A stretch of 57,653 nt of DNA from Gammaproteobacteria bacterium (GTDB lineage Bacteria; Pseudomonadota; Gammaproteobacteria; Nitrococcales; Nitrococcaceae), in NCBI GenBank assembly GCA_030433275.1, contig JAUILK010000020.1, forward strand, positions 1 to 57,653, given 5' to 3'. The position numbers and the translations under genes are program-made. This document shows positions 34,241 to 42,428 of the stretch, one piece after another. The notes under the pieces are model-generated. The model was not told where the DNA came from. It searched no databases and saw nothing but the letters and a program-made list of their open reading frames with translations. Within the stretch, counting starts at the first letter, position 1. Every line of letters begins with the position of its first letter.

Positions 34241-34492
34241 CTAATTCGGGCAGGAGTTGAGAGGATCGAACCGGGTGATACGATCGAGACGAATTTCAAG
34301 CCGCTCCCCATCACTGCCCTTGGCGATCAAGCTCTCCTCGTGGCTGCGAGTCACTAAATTTCGCGGCCATAACGCCGCGAGGTGGCGTCTCTCATCGCCG
34401 TCTCGCCAACTGATGCGCCGCATTCTGCGCTGCAGAATGGTCAACTCCAGCTCAGCATATATTTTGCAAGTGATGGGACGGTAATCGGTTAT
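34241..34492 (-). CDS. Rof/YaeO-like Rho-binding antiterminator, apparently with an ATA start
   Basis: Rof binds and inhibits transcription terminator Rho. Read from ATA at 34492, the frame encodes 83 residues, close to E. coli Rof (84-86). It aligns along its length: TDYRPITCKIYAELELTIL at the N-terminus and LEIRLDRITRF near the end, corresponding to Rof YQPINCDDY and LRLDKITSF. No ATG, GTG or TTG occurs in frame between the upstream stop (TAG, 34579-34577) and the TTG at 34444, which would remove the first 16 conserved residues. AAGG lies nine bases before the ATA. Either ATA is used, or the start codon was lost and the gene is dying. Confidence 0.65.
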   Translation of the reverse strand: MTDYRPITCKIYAELELTILQRRMRRISWRDGDERRHLAALWPRNLVTRSHEESLIAKGSDGERLEIRLDRITRFDPLNSCPN

Positions 34493-34557
34493 AGGGAAGA
34501 GCCTTAGAGTAATTGTCGAGTCTGTATCACGGAGCGTTAGAAAAGGAGGAATTGGCC

Positions 34558-34932
34558 TTGTCCGCCTATATGGTCGCTAAATCGCTTCACATTACCCTGG
34601 TCACCGCCACTTTCTTGTCCTTTACGGCCCGTGGGGTATGGATGCTGTACGACTCGCCTTTGCTCAGACGGCGTTGGGTGCGCATGCTCCCTCATGCCAT
34701 AGATGCCTTGGTGCTGGCAAGCGGCCTGTATCTGGCCGCTGTGTTCTATGAGTTTCCGCTTACCTACCATCCTTGGATCATTGCCAAACTGATTGGGTTA
34801 CTTGCCTACGTTGTGCTCGGTACGGTCGCCTTGAAGCGCGGTCGGACCAAACGGGTTCGTGGGGCCGCCTTCGTCGGCTCTTTGGTGTTGTTTGGTTACA
34901 TTGTGTTTGTGGCGATAACTAAGATGGCCTAG
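34558..34932 (+). CDS. SirB2 family membrane protein
   Basis: A 124-residue protein with four predicted membrane helices: about 5-27, 40-60, 66-86 and 100-122. The first helix has KSLHITLVTATFLSFTARG, with the conserved His-Arg pair of the SirB2 family (the invasion-regulator upstream protein). TTG 34558 is chosen because AGGAGG (34544-34549) lies eight bases before it; ATG 34570 is twenty bases away and TTG 34552 only two. Function is unknown; the family is widespread in gammaproteobacteria. It is divergent from the Rof-like gene and convergent with hemW. Confidence 0.75.
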   Translation: MSAYMVAKSLHITLVTATFLSFTARGVWMLYDSPLLRRRWVRMLPHAIDALVLASGLYLAAVFYEFPLTYHPWIIAKLIGLLAYVVLGTVALKRGRTKRVRGAAFVGSLVLFGYIVFVAITKMA

Positions 34933-34982
34933 CGGGAACGGTCGCTGAAAGTGGACAATCCTGCGCACCGTTGGTAGCTGCG

Positions 34983-36149
34983 TCAGTCTGGTGGCAGAAA
35001 ACAGCCAAGGAGATCGTTCAAAAACCGCAGCCCCACCGCAGTGGGCCGTACGTAGTCGTCCGCTGTTATATCGAGCCAACCGCGTTTGCGGGCATCGTCG
35101 ACTGCGGCTTCGAACTGACTCCAGTGTAAACCGGTTCGTGTCGTACAAAGCTTACGCGGTACGCCCTCCGGTAGCCGGAGGGCGTTCATCATGAATTCCA
35201 GCACCACATCCTGTGCACTGAGGTGGCGTGAATCTGCCACCGCCTCTCCGAGGGCCGCCTTCCTCATATATGCCATCGGCCGGGCTAGTTTTTCGTAGCG
35301 GATGATGTTGCCTTTATCAAAGTCGGTTACTTTGCCATGCGCCCCCGCACCGATGCCGAGGTAGTCACCGAAAGTCCAGTAATTGAGATTATGTCGGCAG
35401 CGTCGGTCCTGGCGTGCATAAGCCGATACCTCATAGTGCAGATAGCCTGCGTTGGCGAGCTGTGTTTGGCAGCCAAACTGCATTGCATAGATTGCATCGT
35501 CTTCTGGGAGCGCGGGGGGGCGCGCCGCAAACACTGTATTGGGTTCCAGCGTAAGTTGATAGTGCGAGATGTGCGATGGTGCGAGCGCAATGGCCTGGGA
35601 AATGTCCGCGACAGCCGCCGGCAGGCTCTGATTGGGCAGCCCGTACATGAGGTCGATATTGAAGTTGTCGAAGCCGGCCGCATGGGCGGTTTCGACCGCT
35701 GCGATAGCGGCTTGGGGCCCATGGATGCGCCCAAGGCGGCGCAGGCTATCCGCTTGGAAGCTTTGTACGCCGATGGACAAACGGTTTACGCCGGTGCTGC
35801 GGAACTCCTCGAAGCGGCCCCGGTCCACACTTCCAGGGTTAGCCTCTAAGGTGATTTCGCAGTCGGTGGAGATCCATAGATAACGTTGCAGCCCCTCAAA
35901 CAATCGTGCGAGGGCCGCTGGTGGAAACAAGCTAGGGGTGCCGCCGCCCAAGAAAACGGAACTGATCTCGCGCCCATGGGTGTGCTTGATCTCCCGGAGC
36001 ACATCGGCGAGCAGCGCGTCCACGTAGGCTGTTGCCGGTAGCTCGCCGCGCAGGGCGTGTGAGTTGAAGTCGCAATATGGGCATTTGCGTACACACCAAG
36101 GTAGATGGACGTAGAGTGCGAGAGGCGGGGCGGTAGTGAAGCGGAACAC
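34983..36149 (-). CDS. hemW: Heme chaperone HemW (HemN-like radical SAM protein)
   Basis: Radical SAM-fold protein formerly annotated as coproporphyrinogen oxidase, now known as a heme-binding chaperone. From GTG 36149 it has 388 residues. The cluster motif is C19-C23-C26 in HLPWCVRKCPYCDFN, without the fourth cysteine of true HemN, which supports HemW. FLGGGTPSLF, ITLEANPGS and RLSIGVQSF follow, then the HemN C-terminal domain with NLNYWTFGDYLGIGAGAHG. GAAGG lies nine bases before the GTG, which is five bases after the rdgB stop. The rph-rdgB-hemW order is standard. Confidence 0.95.
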   Translation of the reverse strand: MFRFTTAPPLALYVHLPWCVRKCPYCDFNSHALRGELPATAYVDALLADVLREIKHTHGREISSVFLGGGTPSLFPPAALARLFEGLQRYLWISTDCEITLEANPGSVDRGRFEEFRSTGVNRLSIGVQSFQADSLRRLGRIHGPQAAIAAVETAHAAGFDNFNIDLMYGLPNQSLPAAVADISQAIALAPSHISHYQLTLEPNTVFAARPPALPEDDAIYAMQFGCQTQLANAGYLHYEVSAYARQDRRCRHNLNYWTFGDYLGIGAGAHGKVTDFDKGNIIRYEKLARPMAYMRKAALGEAVADSRHLSAQDVVLEFMMNALRLPEGVPRKLCTTRTGLHWSQFEAAVDDARKRGWLDITADDYVRPTAVGLRFLNDLLGCFLPPD

Positions 36150-36153
36150 GATG

Positions 36154-36753
36154 TCAGCCTTCGTGACGAAGGGCCTCGAGCAGCGCTCGCAGCGCTTGGC
36201 CACGATGGCTGATGCGATTTTTGTTTTGCGTTTCCAGTTCCGCTGCCGTGCATTCGAGTTTCGGCAGATAGAACAACGGATCGTAACCGAAGCCGTTGGT
36301 TCCGCGCGGGTGGTCGATGATTTGCCCTTCCCAAGTGCCACGGCAGATGAGTGGATCCGGGTCGCGGGAGTGCTGCAGGTAGGCAATGATGCAGATATAA
36401 CGAGCCTTGCGCTCGTTTACCGGGGTGTCGATGAGTTCATCGAGCAGGCGTCGATTATTGGCTGTATCGTCGGCGTCCTCACCAGCATAACGGGCCGAGT
36501 AGATGCCTGGTTCGCCAGCTAGAGCCTCGACTTCGAGGCCGGAGTCGTCGGCGATTGCGGCGTGGCCGGTGTGTTCACAGGCATGTCGTGCCTTGATAAG
36601 AGCGTTTTCGACAAAAGTTAGCCCGGTCTCCGCCACACTGGGCACGTAGTAGAGAGACTGCGGTGTTAGCTCGATACTTATGCCTCCTCGTAACAAGGCT
36701 TGCATCTCCTGCGCCTTGCTGGGATTGTTGCTGGCCAGGACGATCCGATGCAT
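36154..36753 (-). CDS. rdgB: dITP/XTP pyrophosphatase (RdgB/HAM1)
   Basis: Removes non-canonical purine nucleoside triphosphates such as dITP and XTP before they enter DNA. The 199 residues start with IVLASNNPSKAQEM, the nucleotide-binding SNNxxK motif. FVENALIKARHA, the active-site loop AIADDSGLEVEAL, and the C-terminal GTNGFGYDPLFYLP and ISHRGQAL follow. All are typical. It starts five bases after rph and is five bases from hemW, consistent with one operon. Confidence 0.96.
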   Translation of the reverse strand: MHRIVLASNNPSKAQEMQALLRGGISIELTPQSLYYVPSVAETGLTFVENALIKARHACEHTGHAAIADDSGLEVEALAGEPGIYSARYAGEDADDTANNRRLLDELIDTPVNERKARYICIIAYLQHSRDPDPLICRGTWEGQIIDHPRGTNGFGYDPLFYLPKLECTAAELETQNKNRISHRGQALRALLEALRHEG

Positions 36754-36758
36754 GCGTA

Positions 36759-37475
36759 CTAGCTTTCCAGCGCTTGGCGTTGCGTCTCAATTAGGCCGCG
36801 GATTCCTTCTTCCGCCAGATCGATCATCTGGCCCAATTCGACACGCCGGAAGGCGTGGCCCTCGGCAGTGCCTTGAATTTCGATGAGTGCGCCTACCTCA
36901 TTCATGACGATGTTCATGTCGGTCTCCGCCTCGGCATCCTCAGCGTAGTCCAAATCGAGCACTACCTTGCCCCGATAGATGCCCACGGACACCGAAGCCA
37001 CATGACCAAATAGGGGTGGGCGCTTGAGCAAGCCCTTTTTGGTAAGGCTTTGCAGAGCGTCCGCCAAGGCGACATAGCTCCCCGTAACGGCCGCGGTGCG
37101 GGTCCCGCCATCGGCCTGCAGAACATCGCAGTCGATAATGATTCGGCGCTCGCCTAACGCCTGTAAATCGATTGCCGCGCGCAGCGAACGGCCGATCAAA
37201 CGCTGAATTTCGATTGTCCGGCCCTGTTGGCGCCCCCGTACGGCTTCGCGTTCGTTGCGGCTCCGGGTCGCGCGTGGGAGCATTGCGTATTCGGCCGTTA
37301 CCCAACCCTGCCCAGTATTGCGCAGCCAAGGCGGTACACGTTCTTCGACGGAGGCGTTACAGAGGATTTTAGTGTCGCCGAATTCCACCAAAGCAGAGCC
37401 TTCCGCATGTTTGGTGAAGTGGCGAGTAATACGCACGGCCCGCATTTCGTGGTTGTCGCGGCCACTGGGGCGCAT
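36759..37475 (-). CDS. rph: Ribonuclease PH
   Basis: Phosphate-dependent 3'-to-5' exoribonuclease that trims tRNA and rRNA precursors. The 238-residue length is exact for the family. Motifs include [13 protein letters not shown] at the start, [41 protein letters not shown], the catalytic [14 protein letters not shown] and a final MIDLAEEGI. It is intact, unlike the frameshifted gene of E. coli K-12. First gene of the leftward rph-rdgB-hemW operon, divergent from yicC with 130 bases between starts. Confidence 0.97.
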   Translation of the reverse strand: MRPSGRDNHEMRAVRITRHFTKHAEGSALVEFGDTKILCNASVEERVPPWLRNTGQGWVTAEYAMLPRATRSRNEREAVRGRQQGRTIEIQRLIGRSLRAAIDLQALGERRIIIDCDVLQADGGTRTAAVTGSYVALADALQSLTKKGLLKRPPLFGHVASVSVGIYRGKVVLDLDYAEDAEAETDMNIVMNEVGALIEIQGTAEGHAFRRVELGQMIDLAEEGIRGLIETQRQALES

Positions 37476-37605
37476 GGCTTTCCTCGTGTCGATCTCTAGA
37501 TTTGATCGAATAGACTAGCACAGCCGTGGAGGTCGCGGGAGCGGCGTTTTCCTCGTGGCACTATTGCGCGTACCATTTTGGCCTCATCCCGCGGGGAGAG
37601 AAGCG

Positions 37606-38472
37606 ATGATTCGCAGCATGACGGCGTTTGCGCGCCGGGAGCAGCAGGGCGGCGAAGGCAAACTCGTTTGGGAGATACGCTCCGTTAATCACCGTTACCT
37701 GGATATCCGGGTGCACCTGCCCGAAGAGCTGCGCTCGCTCGAGTCGGCGGTACGTGAGCGGCTGGGGCGTCGCCTGGGTCGGGGTAAGATTGAGTGTACT
37801 TTGCGTTACCGCCCGAGCGTTGATGCGGCTAATGCACCACGGATTAATTGGCCCTACGCCGAGCAAGTCATTGCCGATTGTCTCTCGCTTGGACGCCGGC
37901 TCCCGCAGGTGGCGCCGATTTCGCCGCTTGAGTTGCTGCGTCTGCCTGGCATCCTTCGGGAGGGCGAATCCGATTTGCAGCCGGTTGCCGAAGCCGCGCT
38001 CAAGTTGTTGGAGGTTGCCTTGGGCGAGTTGTTGAGCATGCGGGGGAGAGAAGGTGAGCGACTTGCGGCAATGCTGCACGAGCGAGCGGGACAGATACGC
38101 GGGTTGACACGGGAAGTCCAGGATAGGCGTCCCGCGGTCGTGCGAGCGGCCCAGGAGCGGTTGTGCACCCGCATCGAGGGGCTCAAGGTGGCTGCTGATC
38201 CCGCTCGTTTAGAGCAGGAGTTGGTATTGATTGCGCAACGGTTGGACGTCGACGAGGAGTTAGAACGCCTGCTCAGCCATATCGAGGAGGTCGAGCAAGT
38301 GCTGCGACAGAATGAGCCGAAGGGCAGACGGTTGGATTTCCTGATGCAAGAACTCAACCGGGAAGCCAATACGCTGGCGTCGAAGTCATCGGATACCGCG
38401 ACCACTCGCGCGGCGGTGACGATGAAAGTGCTCATCGATCAGATGCGTGAACAAGTGCAGAACATAGAATAG
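37606..38472 (+). CDS. yicC: YicC family endoribonuclease
   Basis: YicC-like endoribonuclease; in E. coli it is linked to turnover of a small RNA and to growth in stationary phase. The 288 residues begin MIRSMTAFARRE, continue with WEIRSVNHRYLDI, and end with GRRLDFLMQELNREANTLASK and a conserved MKVLIDQMREQVQNIE. ATG 37606 has GGGGAGAG just upstream. An in-frame upstream codon adds 17 residues without similarity. A 19-base-pair perfect hairpin starts within its stop codon. It precedes gmk, the usual neighbour. Confidence 0.95.
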   Translation: MIRSMTAFARREQQGGEGKLVWEIRSVNHRYLDIRVHLPEELRSLESAVRERLGRRLGRGKIECTLRYRPSVDAANAPRINWPYAEQVIADCLSLGRRLPQVAPISPLELLRLPGILREGESDLQPVAEAALKLLEVALGELLSMRGREGERLAAMLHERAGQIRGLTREVQDRRPAVVRAAQERLCTRIEGLKVAADPARLEQELVLIAQRLDVDEELERLLSHIEEVEQVLRQNEPKGRRLDFLMQELNREANTLASKSSDTATTRAAVTMKVLIDQMREQVQNIE

Positions 38473-38513
38473 CGCCAGCCGCCGGTTCGAAAGACGAACC
38501 GGCGGCTGGCGCT
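38471..38513 (+). terminator. Perfect 19-bp hairpin overlapping the yicC stop codon
   Basis: Left arm 38471-38489 and right arm 38495-38513 are perfect complements with a five-base loop AAAGA. The left arm starts with the last two bases of the yicC TAG. No uridine tract follows directly; only ATTTTGCG comes about ten bases on. It may stop transcription inefficiently, or protect the 3' end and partly insulate gmk. Confidence 0.6.
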
Positions 38514-38682
38514 ATGTGGTATTTTGCGTGTTTTTGATTTGCACGCTGTGGGTTGGGTAAGGGGGCGTCTCAACGGGCCTCGTTTTGGCATTCAGGTACG
38601 GTGTGTATGCCGCTTTGCTCCGAACTCGGCGGGTAGAAGTGAGTGGCGGATGCCGATGAATAGCCGGTCTCAGGCAGAAGGC

Positions 38683-39309
38683 ATGACTGGAACATTGCAT
38701 ATCGTGTCTGCCCCGTCTGGTGGGGGCAAGACCAGCCTGCTGCGTGCTCTTAAGCAGAGCGAGCCAGGGATGGTCGTTTCGATCTCGCATACCACACGCC
38801 GACGTCGTCCGGGTGAGTATGATGGGGTGGATTATCATTTCGTGGCGGATGCGGCCTTCAAACGAATGATGGCGGCTGGTGAATTCCTCGAGTACGCGTG
38901 TGTATTCGATCACTATTACGCTACGGCGCGTGTGACGGTCGAGCAAGCGCTTGGCCGCGGCCAGGATGTGCTGCTCGATATCGATTGGCAGGGTGCGCGA
39001 CAGGTCCGCGCAGCCATGCCACAAGCGGTCTCCATCTTTATATTGCCGCCTTCGCGTGCGGAGCTGGAGCATCGGTTGCGCACTCGCGCCCAAGATAGTG
39101 ATGACGTGATTGCGGGGCGGATGCAAGCTGCCGTTGAGGAGATGACCCACTACGTCGAGTACGATTATCTCGTGATCAACGATCACTTCGACCAGGCACT
39201 GGCGGATTTGCGCGCGATCGTTCATGCGCGACGTTTGTTGCGCACGGTTCAGGCGCCGCGTTGGGCTGGAGTGGTGGGCGAGTTGCTGCGTGGAGATGAC
39301 TGCCGGTAG
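38683..39309 (+). CDS. gmk: Guanylate kinase
   Basis: Phosphorylates GMP to GDP. From ATG 38683 the product has 208 residues (E. coli 207). The P-loop is [10 protein letters not shown] near residue 10, followed by [21 protein letters not shown] for GMP binding ([11 protein letters not shown], then DGVDYHF) and [19 protein letters not shown] lies close before 38683; two in-frame ATGs at 38650 and 38656 would add about ten unconserved residues. The gmk-rpoZ-spoT order is conserved in gammaproteobacteria. Confidence 0.95.
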   Translation: MTGTLHIVSAPSGGGKTSLLRALKQSEPGMVVSISHTTRRRRPGEYDGVDYHFVADAAFKRMMAAGEFLEYACVFDHYYATARVTVEQALGRGQDVLLDIDWQGARQVRAAMPQAVSIFILPPSRAELEHRLRTRAQDSDDVIAGRMQAAVEEMTHYVEYDYLVINDHFDQALADLRAIVHARRLLRTVQAPRWAGVVGELLRGDDCR

Positions 39310-39514
39310 TGGAGAATGGTCCCGGTTTGACCCTTTAGGACCATAAGAGGGTGTGAATTCCTTATGTGGCCATCTAGGGGCTCGATATGGCCGATCGCGG
39401 CTCGTCCATGGTGCGGAGCGCAAATCGGCGTTCAGCTCACTTTCATCGGTAGCCGGCTTGTGACTAGAATGAATCGGGTAAGTTTCTTGCGGAATCTGGG
39501 GAGGATGCGAGCGC

Positions 39515-39772
39515 ATGGCGCGAGTAACAGTAGAAGACTGTTTGGAGCATATCGGTAATCGTTTCGAGCTTGTTTTGGCGGCCACGCGACGGGCCCGTCA
39601 GATAGCGCGTGGGGCTCAGCCACATGTGGATTGGGAAAATGATAAGCCCACTGTCGTGGCTCTGCGCGAGATCGCCGAGCGTTATGTGACGGCGGAGATT
39701 TTGCGCGCAGACGAACTGCCCAAGCCAGAGTTCGATCTGAGCGGGGATTCTGTGGAGGCTCGTTCGGATTAG
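39515..39772 (+). CDS. rpoZ: RNA polymerase subunit omega
   Basis: Small subunit that helps fold beta-prime and contributes to a ppGpp-binding site. The 85 residues start [19 protein letters not shown] and contain [13 protein letters not shown] and [12 protein letters not shown], all standard. ATG 39515 follows GGGGAGGATG at a suitable distance. The 205 bases between gmk and rpoZ hold no gene and presumably a promoter. spoT starts 15 bases later, so the two are an operon. Confidence 0.96.
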   Translation: MARVTVEDCLEHIGNRFELVLAATRRARQIARGAQPHVDWENDKPTVVALREIAERYVTAEILRADELPKPEFDLSGDSVEARSD

Positions 39773-39787
39773 GTTAGGTAGTCGACC

Positions 39788-41968
39788 ATGGCTCATGGTA
39801 ATGCGGTAGTCTACGAACAGCGTGCCGGGTCCGAACTCCCGGCGCAAGCAGCCGACTTGTGTGCTTTGCTGGCAAGCTATATGGATTCCAGCGAAGTGCG
39901 ACGCGTTATTGAAGCCTACCAATTCGCGGCCTTGGCGCATAAAGATCAGCGCCGTCTCACAGGGGAGCCTTACATCACGCACCCATTGGCGGTGGCAAAG
40001 ATTTTGGCCGAGATGCGCCTTGAGGTGGAGAGCATCGTGGCGGCTCTTCTGCATGATGTTATCGAAGATACGCCCACAGCCAAAGTTGAGATTGCTACCC
40101 GTTTCGGTGATCAGGTGGCCGAGCTAGTTGATGGTGTGAGCAAGCTGACCCAAATCGACTTCGGTAGCAAAGCGGAGGCGCAGGCTGAGAACTTCCGTAA
40201 AATGTTTTTGGCCATGGCGCAGGATATCCGGGTGATCCTGATCAAGCTGGCGGATCGCCTGCATAATATGCGCACCATCTGGGTGATGCCGGCGCACAAA
40301 CGCTGGCGTATCGCGCGCGAGACGCTGGAAATCTACGCCCCAATCGCTCAGCGCTTGGGTATCAATGCCTTGCGAGTGGAGCTCGAAGATCTAGGTTTTG
40401 CTGCGCTCTACCCTATGCGCTATCGGGTGTTGAAAGAGAAGCTGAGGCATCAGCGAGGATCTCGCTCCGAGATCGTCAGCAAAATCGGACACACATTGGA
40501 GGAGCGCCTGGCCGAGGCCAGTATCCCGGGCCGTGTGGTTGGGCGGGAGAAGCATCTTTGGGGCATCTACCAGAAGATGCGTGCCAAGCATGGCAATTTT
40601 CATAACATTTTCGATGTCTATGGCTTTCGCGTCACAGTCGATGCCGTAAGTACCTGTTATCAAGTGTTGGGCATGCTGCACGGCCTATACAAGCCATTAC
40701 CTGGGCGCATCAAAGACTACATAGCGATACCCAAGGCGAATGGTTACCAGTCTTTGCATACCACATTGCTGGGTCCGCGTCGTATACATCTCGAAGTTCA
40801 GATCCGCACAGTCGAAATGGATAAGGTGGCCGAGGCCGGGATTGCCGCACATTGGCTCTATAAAGGCAATGCTGGTGCCAGCAATGTGGCCCATACTCGG
40901 GCTCGGGAGTGGTTACGCGGTCTGCTGGAGATGCAGCGCAATGCCGGGAATTCACTGGAATTCATTGAAAACGTTAAGATCGATTTGCTGCCCGATGAAG
41001 TCTATGTGTTCACGCCAAATGGCGAGATTATGGAATTGCCACGTGGCGCCACGGTAGTGGATTTCGCCTATACGGTGCATTCTCATATTGGGGACAGCTG
41101 CATTGCGGCGATGATCGACCATCGCCTGACGCCACTGCGCACCTTGCTGGAGACAGGGCAAACTGTGGAGATCATTACGGCACCGGCCGCGCGACCGAAT
41201 CCAGCGTGGTTGGATTTCGTCGTGACCGCAAAAGCCCGAACGGCCATTCGCCACAGCCTTAAACGCCTTAAGGGCGAGGAGGCCATCAACCTAGGGCGTC
41301 GTTTGGTAGGACAGGCGTTGGATGCTTTGACCGTGAAGCTCGAGGATTTGCCCGAAGCCTGGATCAAAGAGGCGGTGGAGGCATTTGGTGCGGAGAACCT
41401 CGACGGTTTATTTGAGCAAGTGGGGTTGGGGCAGCGCATGCCATGGCTGGTGGCGCAGCGTCTTTCCAGGGTCAGCGCCGAAGCGATCGAGGCGCTCGGT
41501 GTGGAAAACCAGGGGTGTGCTACCGCACCGCTTATGGTCCGTGCCACCGAGGGCGCGGTGATTACCTTCGCGCGTTGTTGTCGCCCCATTCCCGGTGATT
41601 CGATCGTTGGTTTTGCTAGTTCCGGGCGCGGCGTGGTGGTGCACCATCAAGGCTGTCATAATATTCGCGAATATCGCAATCATCCGGAGAAATGGCTCGA
41701 TGTCCAGTGGGACAAAGAGGTGGCGGGGGAGTTTCCGGTTGCTGTCGCCGTCGATGTGGTGAATCGTTGCGGCGTGCTCGCCGATGTGGCCGCTACGGTT
41801 TCCGATCTCGATTCCAACATCAAAGCGGTGGATATCGATGAAAAGGACGGTGTGATCGCCACTATCCGGCTCGTGCTCATGGTGCGCGACCGGCTGCATT
41901 TGGCTCGACTCATGCGCCGGTTGCGCGTGCTTAACACCGTGTTGCGGATCACCCGCCGTAGGGGCTAA
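39788..41968 (+). CDS. spoT: Bifunctional (p)ppGpp synthetase/hydrolase SpoT
   Basis: RelA/SpoT homologue that makes and degrades (p)ppGpp. The 726 residues have an HD hydrolase domain (HPLAVAKIL, LLHDVIEDT, LADRLHNMRT) in the first 200. The synthetase domain follows (FDVYGFRV, GRIKDYIAIPKANGYQSLH), then a TGS domain near 400, a zinc-finger-like region with Cys residues near 580-620 (RCCRPIPGD), and a C-terminal ACT domain. The synthetase loop reads RIKD, the RxKD form of bifunctional enzymes, not the ExDD of RelA. Intact HD residues argue for active hydrolysis. Confidence 0.96.
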   Translation: MAHGNAVVYEQRAGSELPAQAADLCALLASYMDSSEVRRVIEAYQFAALAHKDQRRLTGEPYITHPLAVAKILAEMRLEVESIVAALLHDVIEDTPTAKVEIATRFGDQVAELVDGVSKLTQIDFGSKAEAQAENFRKMFLAMAQDIRVILIKLADRLHNMRTIWVMPAHKRWRIARETLEIYAPIAQRLGINALRVELEDLGFAALYPMRYRVLKEKLRHQRGSRSEIVSKIGHTLEERLAEASIPGRVVGREKHLWGIYQKMRAKHGNFHNIFDVYGFRVTVDAVSTCYQVLGMLHGLYKPLPGRIKDYIAIPKANGYQSLHTTLLGPRRIHLEVQIRTVEMDKVAEAGIAAHWLYKGNAGASNVAHTRAREWLRGLLEMQRNAGNSLEFIENVKIDLLPDEVYVFTPNGEIMELPRGATVVDFAYTVHSHIGDSCIAAMIDHRLTPLRTLLETGQTVEIITAPAARPNPAWLDFVVTAKARTAIRHSLKRLKGEEAINLGRRLVGQALDALTVKLEDLPEAWIKEAVEAFGAENLDGLFEQVGLGQRMPWLVAQRLSRVSAEAIEALGVENQGCATAPLMVRATEGAVITFARCCRPIPGDSIVGFASSGRGVVVHHQGCHNIREYRNHPEKWLDVQWDKEVAGEFPVAVAVDVVNRCGVLADVAATVSDLDSNIKAVDIDEKDGVIATIRLVLMVRDRLHLARLMRRLRVLNTVLRITRRRG

Positions 41969-42022
41969 AGCGATCCGAGTTGCGAGCGCCGAGGATTGCT
42001 ATGGGCTGATTGAGGAGCCATC

Positions 42023-42409
42023 ATGGGTCGTGAGATTATTCATACCGACAATGCGCCGAGTGCTATCGGTCCGTATTCGCAGGCGGTGCGCGTCGGTGAG
42101 ATGGTTTACCTGTCGGGCCAGATTCCCCTGGATCCCCTCACCATGGAATTGGTGCCAGGTGATATTGCGACCCAGACCCGGCGTGTCTTCGATAATCTGC
42201 GCGCCGTTTGTCAGGAGGCCGGTGGCGATCTTGCCGATATTGTCAAGCTCACGATCTATCTGACGGACTTGGGTCATTTTGCTCGAGTCAATGAAATCAT
42301 GAGCGAGTATTTTCGGGAACCCTACCCGGCTCGGGCAGCCATGGGGGTCGCGGCTCTGCCGCGCGCAGCGGCCGTAGAGATGGAGGCCATAGTGAGCCTC
42401 TCTGGTTAA
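42023..42409 (+). CDS. ridA: RidA family enamine/imine deaminase
   Basis: Hydrolyses reactive enamine/imine products of PLP enzymes, such as 2-aminoacrylate, and so protects other PLP enzymes. The 128 residues are one YjgF/RidA domain: [29 protein letters not shown] and the catalytic arginine in [12 protein letters not shown], followed by [16 protein letters not shown] sits before ATG 42023. It is between spoT and recG, a common place in gammaproteobacteria. Confidence 0.94.
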   Translation: MGREIIHTDNAPSAIGPYSQAVRVGEMVYLSGQIPLDPLTMELVPGDIATQTRRVFDNLRAVCQEAGGDLADIVKLTIYLTDLGHFARVNEIMSEYFREPYPARAAMGVAALPRAAAVEMEAIVSLSG

Positions 42410-42428
42410 CCACCGGATCAGAGCACGC

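Noticed and set aside
38512-39585. Open frame of 357 codons on the minus strand
   Set aside because: Antisense to gmk and the rpoZ start, low-complexity basic translation, no ribosome site, no recognised domain.
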